The position numbers and the translations under genes are program-made. 64,000 bases of DNA from Pseudomonas monteilii (GTDB taxonomy: Bacteria > Pseudomonadota > Gammaproteobacteria > Pseudomonadales > Pseudomonadaceae). Position 1 is the stretch's first letter. Each line of letters starts with the position of its first letter. The DNA lies in assembly GCA_001534745.1 (NCBI GenBank), contig CP013997.1, positions 1,612,001-1,676,000 of the forward strand. Direction: 5' to 3'. Shown piece by piece: positions 16,130 to 25,508 of the stretch. The notes under the pieces were generated by a model. The model was not told where the DNA came from. It did no database searches and was given only the letters and a program-made list of their open reading frames with translations.

Positions 16130-17488
16130 TCAGGCCTGCGGCCACTCGAAGACGAACGTGGTCCAGCCGGCCTCGCAGTGCACCCGGATGCATCCGCCAT
16201 GGGCCTGGACGATGGAACGGGTGATGGCCAGGCCCAGTCCGGCGTGCTCCTGCTGGCCCTCCCGGCGCGCCGGATCGACGCGGTAGAAGCGATCGAACAC
16301 ACGCGGCAGCCGATCGGCCGGGATCGCCGGGCCGATGTTGGCGATGCGTACGCGTGACAGGCCGTCGAGGCTGTCCACCGTCACCACGATCTGCCCTTGG
16401 GCAGGCGTGAAGCGCAGGGCATTGTCGAGCACGTTGGAGAATGCCCGGCGCAGCATGTGCCGATCGCCCGCCATGTCGCCGCGGCCGACCCGTCGCAGCT
16501 CGACCCCGCGCTCCTCGGCCAGGGGGGCGTAGAACTCCAGCAGCGCATCCAGCTCCTCGTGCAGCGCCAGTGGCTGACGCTGGGGCAGCAGCAGGCCATG
16601 GTCCGACTTGGCCAGGTACAGCAGGTCGTTGACCAGTTGCGCCATCCATTGCAGCTCTTCCAGGTTGCCGTGCAGCGCCTCGCGGTAGGTTTCCAGGGAC
16701 CGTGGCCGTGACAGCGTGACCTGGGTGTGGGTCAGCAGGTTCGACAGGGGGGTGCGCAGTTCGTGGGCGATGTCGGCGGAGAACCCGGACAGGCGCTCGA
16801 ACGCGTCTTCCAGGCGCTCCAGCATGGCGTTCACCGCCTCGGCCAGGCGAGCCAGCTCCTCGGGCATGTGCGCCACCGGCAGGCGTGTGGTCAGCGAGTG
16901 GGCCGAGACCCCCGCGGCGATCCGCCCGATCTGGCGCAGGGGTCGCAACCCCCGGCGCACGGCCCAGGCGCCCAGCAATGCCGTGGCCAGCGCGGACAGC
17001 CCGACCGTGAGCCAGATCAGGCGCTGCATGTGCTGCAGAAAGTGCTGGTGGTGCGTGATGTCCAGCAACAGGGCCACCCGGGGCGACCCCGCGTCGACAG
17101 GACGCAAGGGCGCGGCGAGGCTGCGGTAGTCGATACCGTCGGCATGCAGGGTCGTCAGGCCCGCGTCTGCTGGCGTGGCGGGCAGGTCAGGGCGGCTGTC
17201 GAACCACGGTGTGCCATCGCTGGCCTGGATGCGCAGGGCCAGTTCCGCCGGATGCCCCAGGTCCTGGCGCAGCGCCGGCAGGTAGTCGGCAAGGTCTTCG
17301 GGCCGTTGCACGTTCGCCAGGCGGGTGATGATCGCCGTGAGGCGAGGGGACAGCCACTGCTGGTCCAGCTCGATGAAGTGCTGTTCGCTGGCCCGGCTGA
17401 ACAGCACGCCGGCCGTCAGCGACACCAGCGCGGTACAGGCGGCGAACAGCACGGCCAGGCGGCTGCCGAGGGACAGTCGATGGATCAA
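16130..17488 (-). CDS. copS: Heavy-metal (copper) sensor histidine kinase CopS
   Basis: The 452-residue inner-membrane kinase has two membrane segments (about 8-30 and 155-180) that flank a periplasmic sensor domain, a HAMP domain (about 180-232), a HisKA domain with His242 in [11 protein letters not shown], and a HATPase domain with N-box and glycine boxes ([22 protein letters not shown]). It belongs to the CusS/CopS/IrlS family of metal sensors. Its start overlaps the end of the regulator gene (ATGA), so the two are translationally coupled. The assignment to copper rests on the CopR-type box and cupredoxin gene across the divergent promoter and on the same arrangement in P. aeruginosa (copR-copS next to a cupredoxin gene and queF). 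Confidence 0.88.
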   Translation of the reverse strand: MIHRLSLGSRLAVLFAACTALVSLTAGVLFSRASEQHFIELDQQWLSPRLTAIITRLANVQRPEDLADYLPALRQDLGHPAELALRIQASDGTPWFDSRPDLPATPADAGLTTLHADGIDYRSLAAPLRPVDAGSPRVALLLDITHHQHFLQHMQRLIWLTVGLSALATALLGAWAVRRGLRPLRQIGRIAAGVSAHSLTTRLPVAHMPEELARLAEAVNAMLERLEDAFERLSGFSADIAHELRTPLSNLLTHTQVTLSRPRSLETYREALHGNLEELQWMAQLVNDLLYLAKSDHGLLLPQRQPLALHEELDALLEFYAPLAEERGVELRRVGRGDMAGDRHMLRRAFSNVLDNALRFTPAQGQIVVTVDSLDGLSRVRIANIGPAIPADRLPRVFDRFYRVDPARREGQQEHAGLGLAITRSIVQAHGGCIRVHCEAGWTTFVFEWPQA

Positions 17489-18165
17489 GACGCGCGCGCC
17501 TCCAGCACGTAGCCCATGCCGCGCACGGTGTGGATCAACTTGTGCGCGTGCGGATCGTCGACCTTGGCACGCAGACGCCGGATCGCCACTTCCACCAGAT
17601 TGGTGTCGCTGTCGAAGTTCATGTCCCAGACCAGCGAGGCGATCAGCGACTTGGGCAGTACCTCGCCGTGACGACGCAGCAGCAGTTCGAGCAGCGCGAA
17701 TTCCTTGGCGGTCAGCTCGATCCGCAGGCCTCCGCGCTCGACACGGCGGCGGATCAGGTCCAGGCGCAGGTCGGCCAGGCCCAGGAAGGGTTCCTGGGTC
17801 GGCGCGCTGCCGCGCCTGAGCAGGGTGCGCACCCGCGCCAGCAGTTCGGCGAAGGCGAACGGCTTGACCAGGTAGTCGTCGGCGCCCAGCTCCAGCCCGT
17901 GCACGCGGTCCTGCACCGCATCACGGGCGGTCAGGAACAGCACGGGCGTTTCCAGCCCGGCGGCGCGCACGGCCTGGAGGATTTGCCAGCCGTCACGCCC
18001 CGGCAGCATCACGTCGAGGATCAACAGGTCGTGTTCGCCGGTCAAGGCCAGGTGCAGGCCGGTGTCGCCGTCCTCTGCCAGGTCGGTGACGAAGCCCGCT
18101 TCGCTCAGGCCCTGGCGCAGGTAGTGGCCGGTCTTGGCCTGGTCTTCGACGACTAGCAGTCTCAT
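17485..18165 (-). CDS. copR: Copper response regulator CopR (OmpR family)
   Basis: The 226-residue protein has a receiver domain (residues 1-115; phospho-acceptor Asp51 in [10 protein letters not shown], Lys in [11 protein letters not shown]) and an OmpR-type winged helix (about 125-225; [29 protein letters not shown]). It would activate copper-tolerance genes when phosphorylated by CopS. The gene is divergent from the cupredoxin gene, and a sequence matching the CopR site lies in the 189-base gap between them. copR and copS form an operon on the minus strand. Confidence 0.9.
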   Translation of the reverse strand: MRLLVVEDQAKTGHYLRQGLSEAGFVTDLAEDGDTGLHLALTGEHDLLILDVMLPGRDGWQILQAVRAAGLETPVLFLTARDAVQDRVHGLELGADDYLVKPFAFAELLARVRTLLRRGSAPTQEPFLGLADLRLDLIRRRVERGGLRIELTAKEFALLELLLRRHGEVLPKSLIASLVWDMNFDSDTNLVEVAIRRLRAKVDDPHAHKLIHTVRGMGYVLEARAS

Positions 18166-18271
18166 GGCAACGCTCGTGGCAAGGGCGGTAGTTGGGGGCG
18201 GAGGGCAGCAGCCACACCTCCAGGCGGCAGGGCGTCATGATACGCCAGGCAGGGGTGGCCCGGTGTGAAGC

Positions 18272-18286
18272 TGACAATCTTGTAAT
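18272..18286 (+). promoter_or_regulatory. CopR-type operator box
   Basis: The sequence TGACAATCTTGTAAT exactly fits the pattern TGACA-N5-GTAAT described for CopR of P. aeruginosa. It lies 69 bases before the cupredoxin start and 107 bases before the copR start, so it could control both directions. Confidence 0.8.
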
Positions 18287-18354
18287 GCAGCGGTCAGGTC
18301 CCTGCCAGCCCGACCTGTCAGACTGTCGCCATCCCTCGTTCTGGAGCGTTTCCG

Positions 18355-18816
18355 ATGAAGTCCACGCTACTGGCCTGTGCGCTGACCCTGACCTGCACGG
18401 CGGCCATCGCCGACCCGGCGCACACCTACGCATTCGGCGAACCGGGCGACCCGGCCAAGGCCGACCGTACGGTCGAGGTGCTGCTCAAGGACATCGCGTT
18501 CGAGCCCGATCGGTTGCAGGTCAAGGCCGGCGAGACGGTCCGCTTCGTGCTGGTCAACCAAGGACAACTGCCCCATGAGTTCAATCTGGGCGACAAGGCT
18601 ATGCATGTCGAGCACCAGAAGCAGATGCTGGCAATGGCAGGCCATGTGCACGGCGGCACGGCGCACGATCACGACACCGCCAACACGGTGCTGGTCATGC
18701 CGGGCAAGCGCGCCGAGCTGACCTGGACGTTCCGTGGCTCGGCCCCGATCGAGTTCGCCTGCAACGTGCCTGGGCACTACCAGGCGGGCATGGTGGGGCC
18801 CGTGACCATCGAGTGA
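18355..18816 (+). CDS. Periplasmic cupredoxin (copper-binding, CopR-controlled)
   Basis: The 153-residue precursor has a signal peptide (about 1-19, cleavage after AAIA) and a cupredoxin fold. The type 1 copper ligands are visible: His74 in LPHEF, and Cys136, His141 and Met146 in ACNVPGHYQAGM. Between them lies a loop rich in Met and His (MHVEHQKQMLAMAGHVHGG, then HDHD) that could hold extra copper. It would bind or pass on copper in the periplasm. The CopR box upstream and the divergent copRS genes point to copper induction. The related P. aeruginosa gene (PA2807, from memory) is in the same place. Confidence 0.88.
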   Translation: MKSTLLACALTLTCTAAIADPAHTYAFGEPGDPAKADRTVEVLLKDIAFEPDRLQVKAGETVRFVLVNQGQLPHEFNLGDKAMHVEHQKQMLAMAGHVHGGTAHDHDTANTVLVMPGKRAELTWTFRGSAPIEFACNVPGHYQAGMVGPVTIE

Positions 18817-18882
18817 CGGCAGGTGCCAGCGTTGGGGGAAAACCCGGTAGAATGGCGCATTTCGATTGACCAGGTCAGAACC

Positions 18883-19716
18883 ATGCATCCCGCTGCCGAA
18901 CATTCCCCGCTAGGCAAAGCCAGCGAGTACATCTCGACGTACACCCCGTCGCTGCTGTTCCCGATTCCCCGTGAGGCCAAGTGGTCCGAACTGGGCGTCA
19001 CCGCGCAGACCCTGCCGTGGCAGGGCGTCGACTACTGGAACTGCTTCGAGCTGTCCTGGCTGCTGCCGTCCGGCAAGCCGGTGGTGGCCATCGGCGAGTT
19101 CGCCGTTCCGGCCGACTCGCCGAACATCATCGAGTCCAAGTCCTTCAAGCTGTACCTGAATTCGCTGAACCAGACGGCCTTCGCCACCACGGCCGCCGTC
19201 CAGGCCTGCCTCGAACAGGACCTGTCCGACGTGGCCGGCAAGCCGGTGCAGGTACGCATTCGCAGCCTGGCGGACGTGGAGGCGCAGGGCTTGGTCGCGC
19301 TGCCGGGGCAGTGCATCGATGAGCTGGACCTGGAGGTCAGCGACTACAGCGAGCCACGGCCTTCGCTATTGCGCTGCGAACCGGGCGCCGCCGTGGAGGA
19401 GGTGCTGCACAGCCACCTGCTCAAGTCCAACTGTCCCGTGACCCATCAGCCGGACTGGGGCAGTGTGGTGGTGCAGTACCGCGCCGAGCGTCGCCTGGAC
19501 CCGGCCAGTCTGCTGGCCTACCTGGTGAGCTTCCGTCAGCACTCGGATTTCCATGAGCAGTGCGTCGAGCGCATCTTCCTGGACCTTCAGCGTCTGCTCG
19601 CGCCGGCGTCGCTGACGGTCTATGCGCGCTATGTGCGCCGGGGCGGGCTGGACATCAACCCCTACCGCAGCACTGAAGCCCTGACGGTCGACAACGGGCG
19701 ACTGGCCAGGCAGTGA
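18883..19716 (+). CDS. queF: NADPH-dependent 7-cyano-7-deazaguanine reductase QueF
   Basis: The 277-residue enzyme reduces preQ0 to preQ1 in the synthesis of the tRNA base queuosine. It is the long, two-domain (YqcD) form. The active-site cysteine is Cys184 in [12 protein letters not shown] and the QueF motif is [11 protein letters not shown]. The frame is open from 18823, but the family start ([16 protein letters not shown]) is at 18883. It follows the cupredoxin gene but is not obviously part of copper control. The usual length is about 275 residues. Confidence 0.95.
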   Translation: MHPAAEHSPLGKASEYISTYTPSLLFPIPREAKWSELGVTAQTLPWQGVDYWNCFELSWLLPSGKPVVAIGEFAVPADSPNIIESKSFKLYLNSLNQTAFATTAAVQACLEQDLSDVAGKPVQVRIRSLADVEAQGLVALPGQCIDELDLEVSDYSEPRPSLLRCEPGAAVEEVLHSHLLKSNCPVTHQPDWGSVVVQYRAERRLDPASLLAYLVSFRQHSDFHEQCVERIFLDLQRLLAPASLTVYARYVRRGGLDINPYRSTEALTVDNGRLARQ

Positions 19717-19755
19717 GGGGCACGCTGGCCGGGCCGTGACCGACCCGGCACAGCA

Positions 19756-20025
19756 TCAGATGCCCATGCTGTGCAGGTGGGTCGCAATGTTGCGCAGCGT
19801 GGCGGTCAGGTCCGGGTGAGCGGCTTCGAACCGTTCCACCGCCAGGTTGACCCCGTCGGCGATGTTCGAGTCCTGGGCCTGGGTCTCCGTCTCAAGCGCG
19901 AGCTGGGCCTCGATCTGCTCCATCAGCTGGTGCAGATTGTCGCGTTCTTCGAACGACAGAGGCGCATTGGTCTTCAACTGCTCGCGCAGGCTATCGAGTT
20001 GCTCTTGCAGTTCGCGGGCGGGCAT
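19756..20025 (-). CDS. DUF4404 family protein
   Basis: The 89-residue soluble protein has an N-terminal coiled coil (ARELQEQLDSLREQLKT, then EERDNLHQLMEQIEAQ) and a conserved C-terminal part (AVERFEAAHPDLTATLRNIATHLHSMGI), as in the DUF4404 family of pseudomonads. The family has no known role. The gene is convergent with queF and divergent from mlaA. Confidence 0.75.
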   Translation of the reverse strand: MPARELQEQLDSLREQLKTNAPLSFEERDNLHQLMEQIEAQLALETETQAQDSNIADGVNLAVERFEAAHPDLTATLRNIATHLHSMGI

Positions 20026-20223
20026 GGGGCGTCTCCCTCAATGAAATGGTCACAGCCATGGACCTCGCCGGCAGGGCAAAGGTTCTTGCACGGCTGTTCA
20101 CAGCGTATGCCAAGGCAGAGGGGTCTGCCTCGTTCGCCCGGCGCCAGGCGACTGCCGGGCAGGTGCGCGTTTCGTTGAAGATCATGACGTGCAGGTAAAA
20201 CTGTTCTCGAACCCCGCAGTCTT

Positions 20224-20229
20224 TATACT
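20224..20229 (+). promoter_or_regulatory. Probable -10 element of mlaA
   Basis: TATACT lies 57 bases before the mlaA start in the intergenic gap. The -35 region about 17 bases upstream (CTGTTC) is weak. Confidence 0.4.
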
Positions 20230-20285
20230 GATGCCTTATCAGCCACGCGCCCGGCGCGTGATCCGTGACTCGATGGAGATATGTT

Positions 20286-20993
20286 ATGCGTGCGATTGCT
20301 GCTGGCGTGATGCAGCGAATCACCCAGGCCTGCGTGTGTGCCGGCCTCGTCCTGGCGCCCTGGACGGCGAGCCAGGCGGCGACGGAAGACGATCCGTGGG
20401 AGGCGGTCAATCGCCCGATCTTCCAGTTCAACGACTTCCTCGACACCTATGCCCTCAAGCCCCTGGCCAAAGGGTACCAGGCCGTCACGCCACAGTTCGT
20501 CGAAGACGGCATCCACAACGTCTTCAACAACCTGGGCGACGTCACCAACCTGGCCAACAACATCCTCCAGCTCAAGCCCTACGAGGCCGGCGTGGACACC
20601 GCGCGGCTCATCGTCAACACCACGTTCGGCCTGGGCGGCCTGATCGATGTCGGCACCCACATGGGCCTGACCCGCAGCGATGAAGACTTCGGCCAGACCC
20701 TGGGCTACTGGGGCGTGGGCAGCGGTCCGTACGTGGTGATTCCTTTCCTGGGGCCAAGCACGGTGCGCGATGCCGTGGCCAAGTACCCGGACACCTACAC
20801 CCGGCCGTATCGTTACGTCGACGACGTGCCGGTGCGCAACTCGGTGTTCGCGCTGAACGTGGTCGATACCCGGGCCAACCTGCTGTCGGCCGAGAAGCTG
20901 ATCACCGGCGACAAGTACATCTTCATCCGCAATGCCTATCTGCAGAACCGCGAATTCAGGGTCAAGGATGGCGAGGTCGAGGACGACTTCTAA
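20286..20993 (+). CDS. mlaA: Outer-membrane lipid asymmetry protein MlaA (VacJ)
   Basis: The 235-residue protein belongs to the MlaA/VacJ family, which removes misplaced phospholipids from the outer leaflet of the outer membrane and passes them to the MlaC/MlaFEDB pathway. Family motifs are [58 protein letters not shown] and [12 protein letters not shown]. coli MlaA is a lipoprotein. Here the signal sequence (cleavage near ASQA-ATEDD) has no good lipobox cysteine at the junction; the cysteines lie earlier (QACVCAG). It could therefore be cut by signal peptidase I. GGAGA upstream supports the start at 20286. Confidence 0.9.
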   Translation: MRAIAAGVMQRITQACVCAGLVLAPWTASQAATEDDPWEAVNRPIFQFNDFLDTYALKPLAKGYQAVTPQFVEDGIHNVFNNLGDVTNLANNILQLKPYEAGVDTARLIVNTTFGLGGLIDVGTHMGLTRSDEDFGQTLGYWGVGSGPYVVIPFLGPSTVRDAVAKYPDTYTRPYRYVDDVPVRNSVFALNVVDTRANLLSAEKLITGDKYIFIRNAYLQNREFRVKDGEVEDDF

Positions 20994-21061
20994 TTCGTGC
21001 ACAGGGCAGGGCGGCTCTGGCCGCGCCTGCCCGGTGTGAAAAGGCGCCGTATCTGAAAACG

Positions 21062-21093
21062 AAAAAAGCCCAGTGCTCGGCACTGGGCTTTTT
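21062..21093. terminator. Bidirectional rho-independent terminator after mlaA
   Basis: A perfect 10-base-pair stem (AGCCCAGTGC / GCACTGGGCT, 21067-21076 and 21080-21089) with loop TCG is preceded by six A and followed by five T. It should stop mlaA transcripts and also transcripts from the tRNA side. Confidence 0.9.
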
Positions 21094-21136
21094 CATGCTG
21101 CCAGGGGTGTTGTGGACATCGCTGACAGGGCAGAAC

Positions 21137-21213
21137 TGGTCGGAGAGACAGGATTCGAACCTGCGGCCTTCTCGTCCCGAACGAGACGCGCTACCTGGCT
21201 GCGCTACACTCCG
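21137..21213 (-). tRNA. tRNA-Pro (anticodon CGG)
   Basis: On the minus strand a 77-base cloverleaf begins CGGAGTGTAGCGCAGCC and ends GACCA, with the CCA encoded. The anticodon stem TCTCG/CGAGA carries the loop TTCGGGA, so the anticodon is CGG, reading the proline codon CCG. The T arm is GCAGG-TTCGAAT-CCTGT, with a G-T closing pair. The acceptor stem has one T-T mismatch at position 6-67; otherwise all stems pair. Confidence 0.92.
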
Positions 21214-21281
21214 ATGAACAGGATCTTACTCGACGCGAAAATGCCGTGCAAGCCCCTGATGCGACAGGTTAAACCGTCGAA

Positions 21282-21503
21282 TCACAGCTCCTTGACGGTG
21301 CGTACCTGATCCTTGTTGATGCGGGTCTTCTTGCCGTCGAGCTGTTCGAATTCGTAGAAGCCGGAGTCTTCATCGTAGGACGGTTTGTCGGTGGCCTGGA
21401 TCTCGCGGCCGTCGTTCAGGGTGATGACGGTCGGCGAAGCGCAGCCGGCGAGCGTCGCCAGGCCGAGGGCGAGCAGGAAAGCGGGAACGATACGTTGGGC
21501 CAT
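21282..21503 (-). CDS. Small YgdI/YgdR-type lipoprotein (DUF903)
   Basis: The 73-residue protein has a lipoprotein signal ending in LAGC (Cys21), followed by the DUF903 SH3-like domain (SPTVITLNDGREIQATDKP, GFYEFEQLDGKKTRINKDQV). This is typical of YgdI/YgdR family lipoproteins, whose role is unclear. It lies between the tRNA gene and the divergent moaB gene. Confidence 0.85.
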   Translation of the reverse strand: MAQRIVPAFLLALGLATLAGCASPTVITLNDGREIQATDKPSYDEDSGFYEFEQLDGKKTRINKDQVRTVKEL

Positions 21504-21672
21504 GGTGTTTCTCCGAGGCGAAGGTGGAAAGATGGCATTGAGACGCGGACGAACGGTACAAGTTCCTTGCTCGAGCGCGCACGGTGCGGATCGTCATGCA
21601 TGCCCGCCGATCCGTCTTGCGCTGTGATATAACCCGTGGCTTGTCTTCCCTGCAATGGATCCCGTGCCCTTT

Positions 21673-22212
21673 ATGAAAGCCAAGGCCGATACGCCCTTCG
21701 TTCCGCTCAATATCGCCGTGCTGACGGTGAGCGACACGCGCACGTTCGAGACCGATACCTCTGGCCAACTGTACGTGGACCGGCTCAAGGCGGCGGGCCA
21801 TGCGCTGGCCGAGCGCGTCCTGCTGAAGGACGATCTGTACAAGATCCGCGCCCAGGTGGCGCAGTGGATCGCCGATGACGTGGTCCAGGTCGTGCTGATC
21901 ACCGGCGGTACCGGCTTCACCGGCCGCGACAGCACGCCTGAAGCCGTCACCTGCCTGCTCGACAAACAGGTCGAAGGCTTTGGCGAACTGTTCCGGCAGA
22001 TCTCGATCGCCGACATCGGCACCTCCACCGTTCAGTCCCGCGCCCTGGCCGGGCTGGCCAACGGCACCTTGGTGTGCTGCCTGCCCGGCTCGACCAACGC
22101 CGTGCGCACCGGCTGGGACGGTATCCTCGGCGAGCAGCTCGATGCCCGTCATCGCCCCTGCAACTTCGTGCCGCACCTGAAAAAGGCCGCGCCGTGTGAA
22201 AGCCGTGGCTGA
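21673..22212 (+). CDS. moaB: Molybdenum cofactor biosynthesis protein MoaB
   Basis: The 179-residue protein has the MoCF-binding fold with the motif VVLITGGTGFTGRDSTPEAV and the C-terminal CLPGSTNAVRTGWDGI. MoaB/Mog proteins adenylylate molybdopterin before MoeA inserts molybdenum. An ATG at 21655 is also possible (six residues longer), but the start MKAKADTPFVPLNIAVLTVSD matches the usual family N terminus. The end overlaps the GTG start of moeA by 17 bases, so the two form an operon. Confidence 0.9.
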   Translation: MKAKADTPFVPLNIAVLTVSDTRTFETDTSGQLYVDRLKAAGHALAERVLLKDDLYKIRAQVAQWIADDVVQVVLITGGTGFTGRDSTPEAVTCLLDKQVEGFGELFRQISIADIGTSTVQSRALAGLANGTLVCCLPGSTNAVRTGWDGILGEQLDARHRPCNFVPHLKKAAPCESRG

Positions 22213-23422
22213 GGCGACCCAGGGCCGGGCCCTGATGCCGGTGGAGGAAGCGCTCCAGCGCCTGTTGACGTTCGCGGTCGCCGCGCCGATCCGTGAAACC
22301 GAATCCCTTGCGCTGGCGCATTGCGATGGGCGCGTCCTGGCGCAGCCGTTGGTGGCGAGTCTGGACCTGCCGCCCTGGCCGAACAGTGCCATGGACGGTT
22401 ACGCCCTGCGTTGCGCAGACGCCTCTGGCGAGCCCTTGCCGGTCAGCCAACGCATCTTCGCAGGCCAGGCACCGGCGCCTTTGCAGCCCGGCACCTGTGC
22501 ACGCATCTTCACGGGCGCGCCGGTACCTGAAGGGGCCGATTGCGTCGAGATGCAGGAAAACGTCGAGGTACTGGACGACGGGCGCGTACGGTTTGCCCGG
22601 TCGCTCACCGCTGGCCAGAACATTCGCCCGCAAGGCCAGGAGACGCGCGCCGGGGAAGAAGTGCTGGCTACCGGGACACGCCTGGGGCCCATCGAACTGG
22701 CCCTGGCCGCGACCCTGGGCGTGCCGACGTTGTCCGTGGTGCGTCGCCCGCGGGTCGCGGTGCTGTCGACCGGCGATGAGCTGGTCGAGCCCGGCGAACC
22801 GCTGGGGCCGGGGCAGATCTTCAACAGCAACCGGCAACTGCTGATCAGCTGGCTGGAGCGCCTGGGCTGCGAACCGGTGGATGTCGGCATCCTTGCCGAC
22901 GACCTGGCGCAGACCCGCGCCTGCCTGGCCGGCCTTCGGGGCATCGACCTGATCCTGTCCACGGGCGGGGTGTCGGTCGGCGAGGCGGACTACCTGGGCA
23001 TCGCCTTGCGCGAGGCCGGCGAACTGGACCTGTGGAAGCTGGCGATCAAGCCCGGCAAGCCGCTGACCTTCGGCCACTGGCAGGGCGTACCGGTACTGGG
23101 CCTGCCCGGTAATCCGGCCTCCACGCTGGTGACCTTCGGCCTGCTGGCGCGGCCCTACCTGCTGCGTCGCCAGGGCGTCGACGATGTCACGCCTCTGGGG
23201 GTCGACGTACCGGCCGGTTTCGACTGGCCGCGTGCCGGTACGCGCCGCGAGTACCTGCGTGCACGGCTGGAGAGCGGGCAGGCCTGCCTGTACCCCAACC
23301 AGAGTTCGGGCGTGCTGCGCAGCGCTGCCTGGGCCGAGGGCCTGGTAGAGGTGCCCGAGGGGCAGACCCTGCAGGTCGGTGACCCGGTGCGTTTCATCCC
23401 GCTGAGCGAGTTGCTGGGCTGA
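22196..23422 (+). CDS. moeA: Molybdopterin molybdenumtransferase MoeA
   Basis: The 408-residue enzyme inserts molybdenum into adenylylated molybdopterin. Its N-terminal domain has PPWPNSAMDGYALRCAD, the MoCF domain has STGDELVEPGEPLGPGQIFNSN and STGGVSVGEADY, and the C terminus carries KPGKPLTFG and GLPGNPASTLVTF. The GTG start lies within the end of moaB; the next in-frame Met (residue 14) would also be possible. Length agrees with the family. Confidence 0.93.
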   Translation: MKAVAEATQGRALMPVEEALQRLLTFAVAAPIRETESLALAHCDGRVLAQPLVASLDLPPWPNSAMDGYALRCADASGEPLPVSQRIFAGQAPAPLQPGTCARIFTGAPVPEGADCVEMQENVEVLDDGRVRFARSLTAGQNIRPQGQETRAGEEVLATGTRLGPIELALAATLGVPTLSVVRRPRVAVLSTGDELVEPGEPLGPGQIFNSNRQLLISWLERLGCEPVDVGILADDLAQTRACLAGLRGIDLILSTGGVSVGEADYLGIALREAGELDLWKLAIKPGKPLTFGHWQGVPVLGLPGNPASTLVTFGLLARPYLLRRQGVDDVTPLGVDVPAGFDWPRAGTRREYLRARLESGQACLYPNQSSGVLRSAAWAEGLVEVPEGQTLQVGDPVRFIPLSELLG

Positions 23423-23503
23423 CGGCAGTTTTTCGCGAAACGCGGAGTATATCTGCCAAAACCGTGGTCGAGATCTGCGCACGCTCGACGGAGGAGACGC
23501 ACG

Positions 23504-24400
23504 ATGAACGTTCGAAAGGCCATGTTGGTGCTGCACGGTAAGCAGGCAACGAATGACGCGGTTCGCGAGGCGGTCAAGCAGATGCGCGAGCGCGGCTGGA
23601 CGCTCGATGTGCGGCTGACCTGGGAAGGCGGCGACGCCGAGCGTCTGGTCCAAGAGGCCTTGGCGGCGGGCTACCCGCACATCGTCGCCGGCGGGGGCGA
23701 TGGGACCTTGCGCGACGTGGCCCAGGCCATGGCCGGCGCCTCGGCCAGCCTGGCGCTGTTGCCACTGGGCACGGCCAACGACTTCGCCCACGCTGCCGGC
23801 GTCCCCCTGGAGCCCGAGGACGCCTTGCTGCTGTTGGAGCAGCCTGCCAGGACGGTCGACCTGGGCGCGGCGGGGGAGCGGATCTTCCTCAACATGGCGA
23901 CCGGGGGCTTCGGCAGTACCGTGACGGCCAACACGTCCGAAGACCTGAAGAAGGTCCTGGGCGCCGCCGCCTACATGCTGACCGGCCTGAGCCGCTTCAG
24001 CGAGTTGCAGTCGGCCTCGGTCGAGCTGACCGGGCCAGAGTTTCACTGGCAAGGGCAGCTGCTGGCCCTGGGCATCGGCAACGGGCGTCAGGCCGGTGGT
24101 GGGCACGAACTCTGTCCGGAAGCGGTGATCGACGACGGCCTGCTGGACATCAGCATCCTGCCGGCGCCCCAGGAAGTGGTCGGCGCCTTGCGCGAGCTGC
24201 TGTCGGGCGAGGGGCTGTATGTGCGTGCGCGGCTGCCCTGGGTGGAGATTCGCAGTTCGCAAGGTGTCGACATCAACCTGGACGGCGAACCCTTGCAAGC
24301 CGATGCCCTGCGCTTCGAAGCACGCCCGGGGGCGCTGCGCCTGCACCTGCCGCCTGGCTCGGCGTTGCTGGGGCAGGCGCAGCTCACCGGCCCCGTCTGA
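23504..24400 (+). CDS. YegS/BmrU-type lipid kinase
   Basis: The 298-residue protein has the diacylglycerol-kinase catalytic domain. The nucleotide-binding motif GGGDGTLRDVAQAM is near residue 64, followed by LPLGTANDFAHA and, in the C-terminal domain, NMATGGFGSTVT and GNGRQAGGGHELCPEA. It matches the YegS family, which phosphorylates lipids such as phosphatidylglycerol. It is preceded by GGAGG. It stands alone between moeA and cheV. Confidence 0.88.
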   Translation: MNVRKAMLVLHGKQATNDAVREAVKQMRERGWTLDVRLTWEGGDAERLVQEALAAGYPHIVAGGGDGTLRDVAQAMAGASASLALLPLGTANDFAHAAGVPLEPEDALLLLEQPARTVDLGAAGERIFLNMATGGFGSTVTANTSEDLKKVLGAAAYMLTGLSRFSELQSASVELTGPEFHWQGQLLALGIGNGRQAGGGHELCPEAVIDDGLLDISILPAPQEVVGALRELLSGEGLYVRARLPWVEIRSSQGVDINLDGEPLQADALRFEARPGALRLHLPPGSALLGQAQLTGPV

Positions 24401-24478
24401 AACGACCTGGATAACGGGGGCCGCAAGGCCCTTGAACCTTCATTCCCGCTGCGCAGGACAGACCCTGCAATTTGCCCA

Positions 24479-24505
24479 TCAAGCTCCGCCCCCTCCCGCC
24501 GATAC
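24479..24505 (+). promoter_or_regulatory. Candidate sigma-28 (FliA) promoter of cheV
   Basis: TCAA (24479-24482), 15 bases, then GCCGATAC (24498-24505) fits the flagellar sigma-28 pattern TAAA-N15-GCCGATAA with two mismatches. It is 42 bases upstream of the cheV start. Chemotaxis genes are common FliA targets. Confidence 0.55.
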
Positions 24506-24547
24506 AGCCGTATCACCTTCAATCCGCTACCACACCCTGGGGGCCCC

Positions 24548-25483
24548 ATGGCCGGCATTCTCGACACGGTCGATCAACGCACACAACTGGTCGGCGAAAA
24601 CCGTCTGGAAATTCTCATGTTCCGCCTGGCCGGGCGGCAGCTTTTCGCCATCAACGTGTTCAAGGTCCAGGAAGTCCTGCAACTGCCCAAGCTGACGCTG
24701 ATGCCCCAGCGCCACGCGTTCGTCTGTGGCGTGGTCAACCTGCGCGGCCAGACGCTGCCGGTGATCGACCTGTCCCAGGCCATCGGCATGCGCCCGCTGC
24801 AACCGGGTCCTGACAGCACCATCATCGTCACCGAGTACAACCGTTCGGTGCAGGCGTTCCTGGTCGGTGGCGTGGACCGCATCGTCAACATGAACTGGGA
24901 GTCGATCATGCCACCCCCGGCCAGCGCCGGGCGGCAGCACTACCTGACCGCCATCACCAAGGTCGATGATAAGCTGGTCGAAGTAATCGATGTCGAGAAG
25001 GTGCTGGCCGAGATCGTTCCCTACAACGTCAAGGTATCCCAGGCCCGGCTCGAAGACCCGATCCTGGCGCGGGCCCGTGGGCGCGAGGTGCTGCTGGTGG
25101 ATGACTCCAGCGTGGCCCTGGCGCAGTTGCGCGATACGCTGTCGCAACTGGGGGTCAAGCTGCACATGGCCAGCGACGGACTCAAGGCGCTGCGCCTGCT
25201 CAAGGGCTGGGCCGATGCCGGCGAGAACGTTTGCGACAAGCTGCTGATGGTGTTCACCGATGCCGAGATGCCCGAGATGGACGGCTACCGCCTGACCACC
25301 GAGATTCGTGGCGATGCACGCCTGCGTAACCTGTACGTAGTACTGCACACCTCGCTGTCGGGCAGCTTCAACGAATCGATGGTGAAGAAGGTGGGGTGCG
25401 ACAATTTCCTCTCGAAATTCCAGCCCGACCGTCTGGTGGACGTGGTGCGCGAGTGCCTGCTGCGCGACCAGGCCCCTGCCTGA
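24548..25483 (+). CDS. cheV: Chemotaxis coupling protein CheV (CheW plus receiver)
   Basis: The 311-residue protein joins an N-terminal CheW-like domain (about 20-160; LFAINVFKVQEVLQLPKLT, CGVVNLRGQTLPVIDLS) to a C-terminal receiver domain (about 175-305; EVLLVDDSSVALAQL, MVFTDAEMPEMDGY). CheV proteins link chemoreceptors to CheA and can be phosphorylated as a brake or phosphate sink. A sigma-28-like promoter lies upstream. The gene is convergent with slt. Confidence 0.9.
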   Translation: MAGILDTVDQRTQLVGENRLEILMFRLAGRQLFAINVFKVQEVLQLPKLTLMPQRHAFVCGVVNLRGQTLPVIDLSQAIGMRPLQPGPDSTIIVTEYNRSVQAFLVGGVDRIVNMNWESIMPPPASAGRQHYLTAITKVDDKLVEVIDVEKVLAEIVPYNVKVSQARLEDPILARARGREVLLVDDSSVALAQLRDTLSQLGVKLHMASDGLKALRLLKGWADAGENVCDKLLMVFTDAEMPEMDGYRLTTEIRGDARLRNLYVVLHTSLSGSFNESMVKKVGCDNFLSKFQPDRLVDVVRECLLRDQAPA

Positions 25484-25508
25484 CCGCGATCGCAATGCCC
25501 GGACAGCA

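Noticed and set aside
18817..18882. preQ1 riboswitch before queF
   Set aside because: The gap of 66 bases shows no preQ1-type pseudoknot and is too short to hold it with a promoter.
21947..24346. 799-residue minus-strand frame opposite moaB, moeA and the lipid kinase gene
   Set aside because: It is antisense to three well-supported genes and has no domain.
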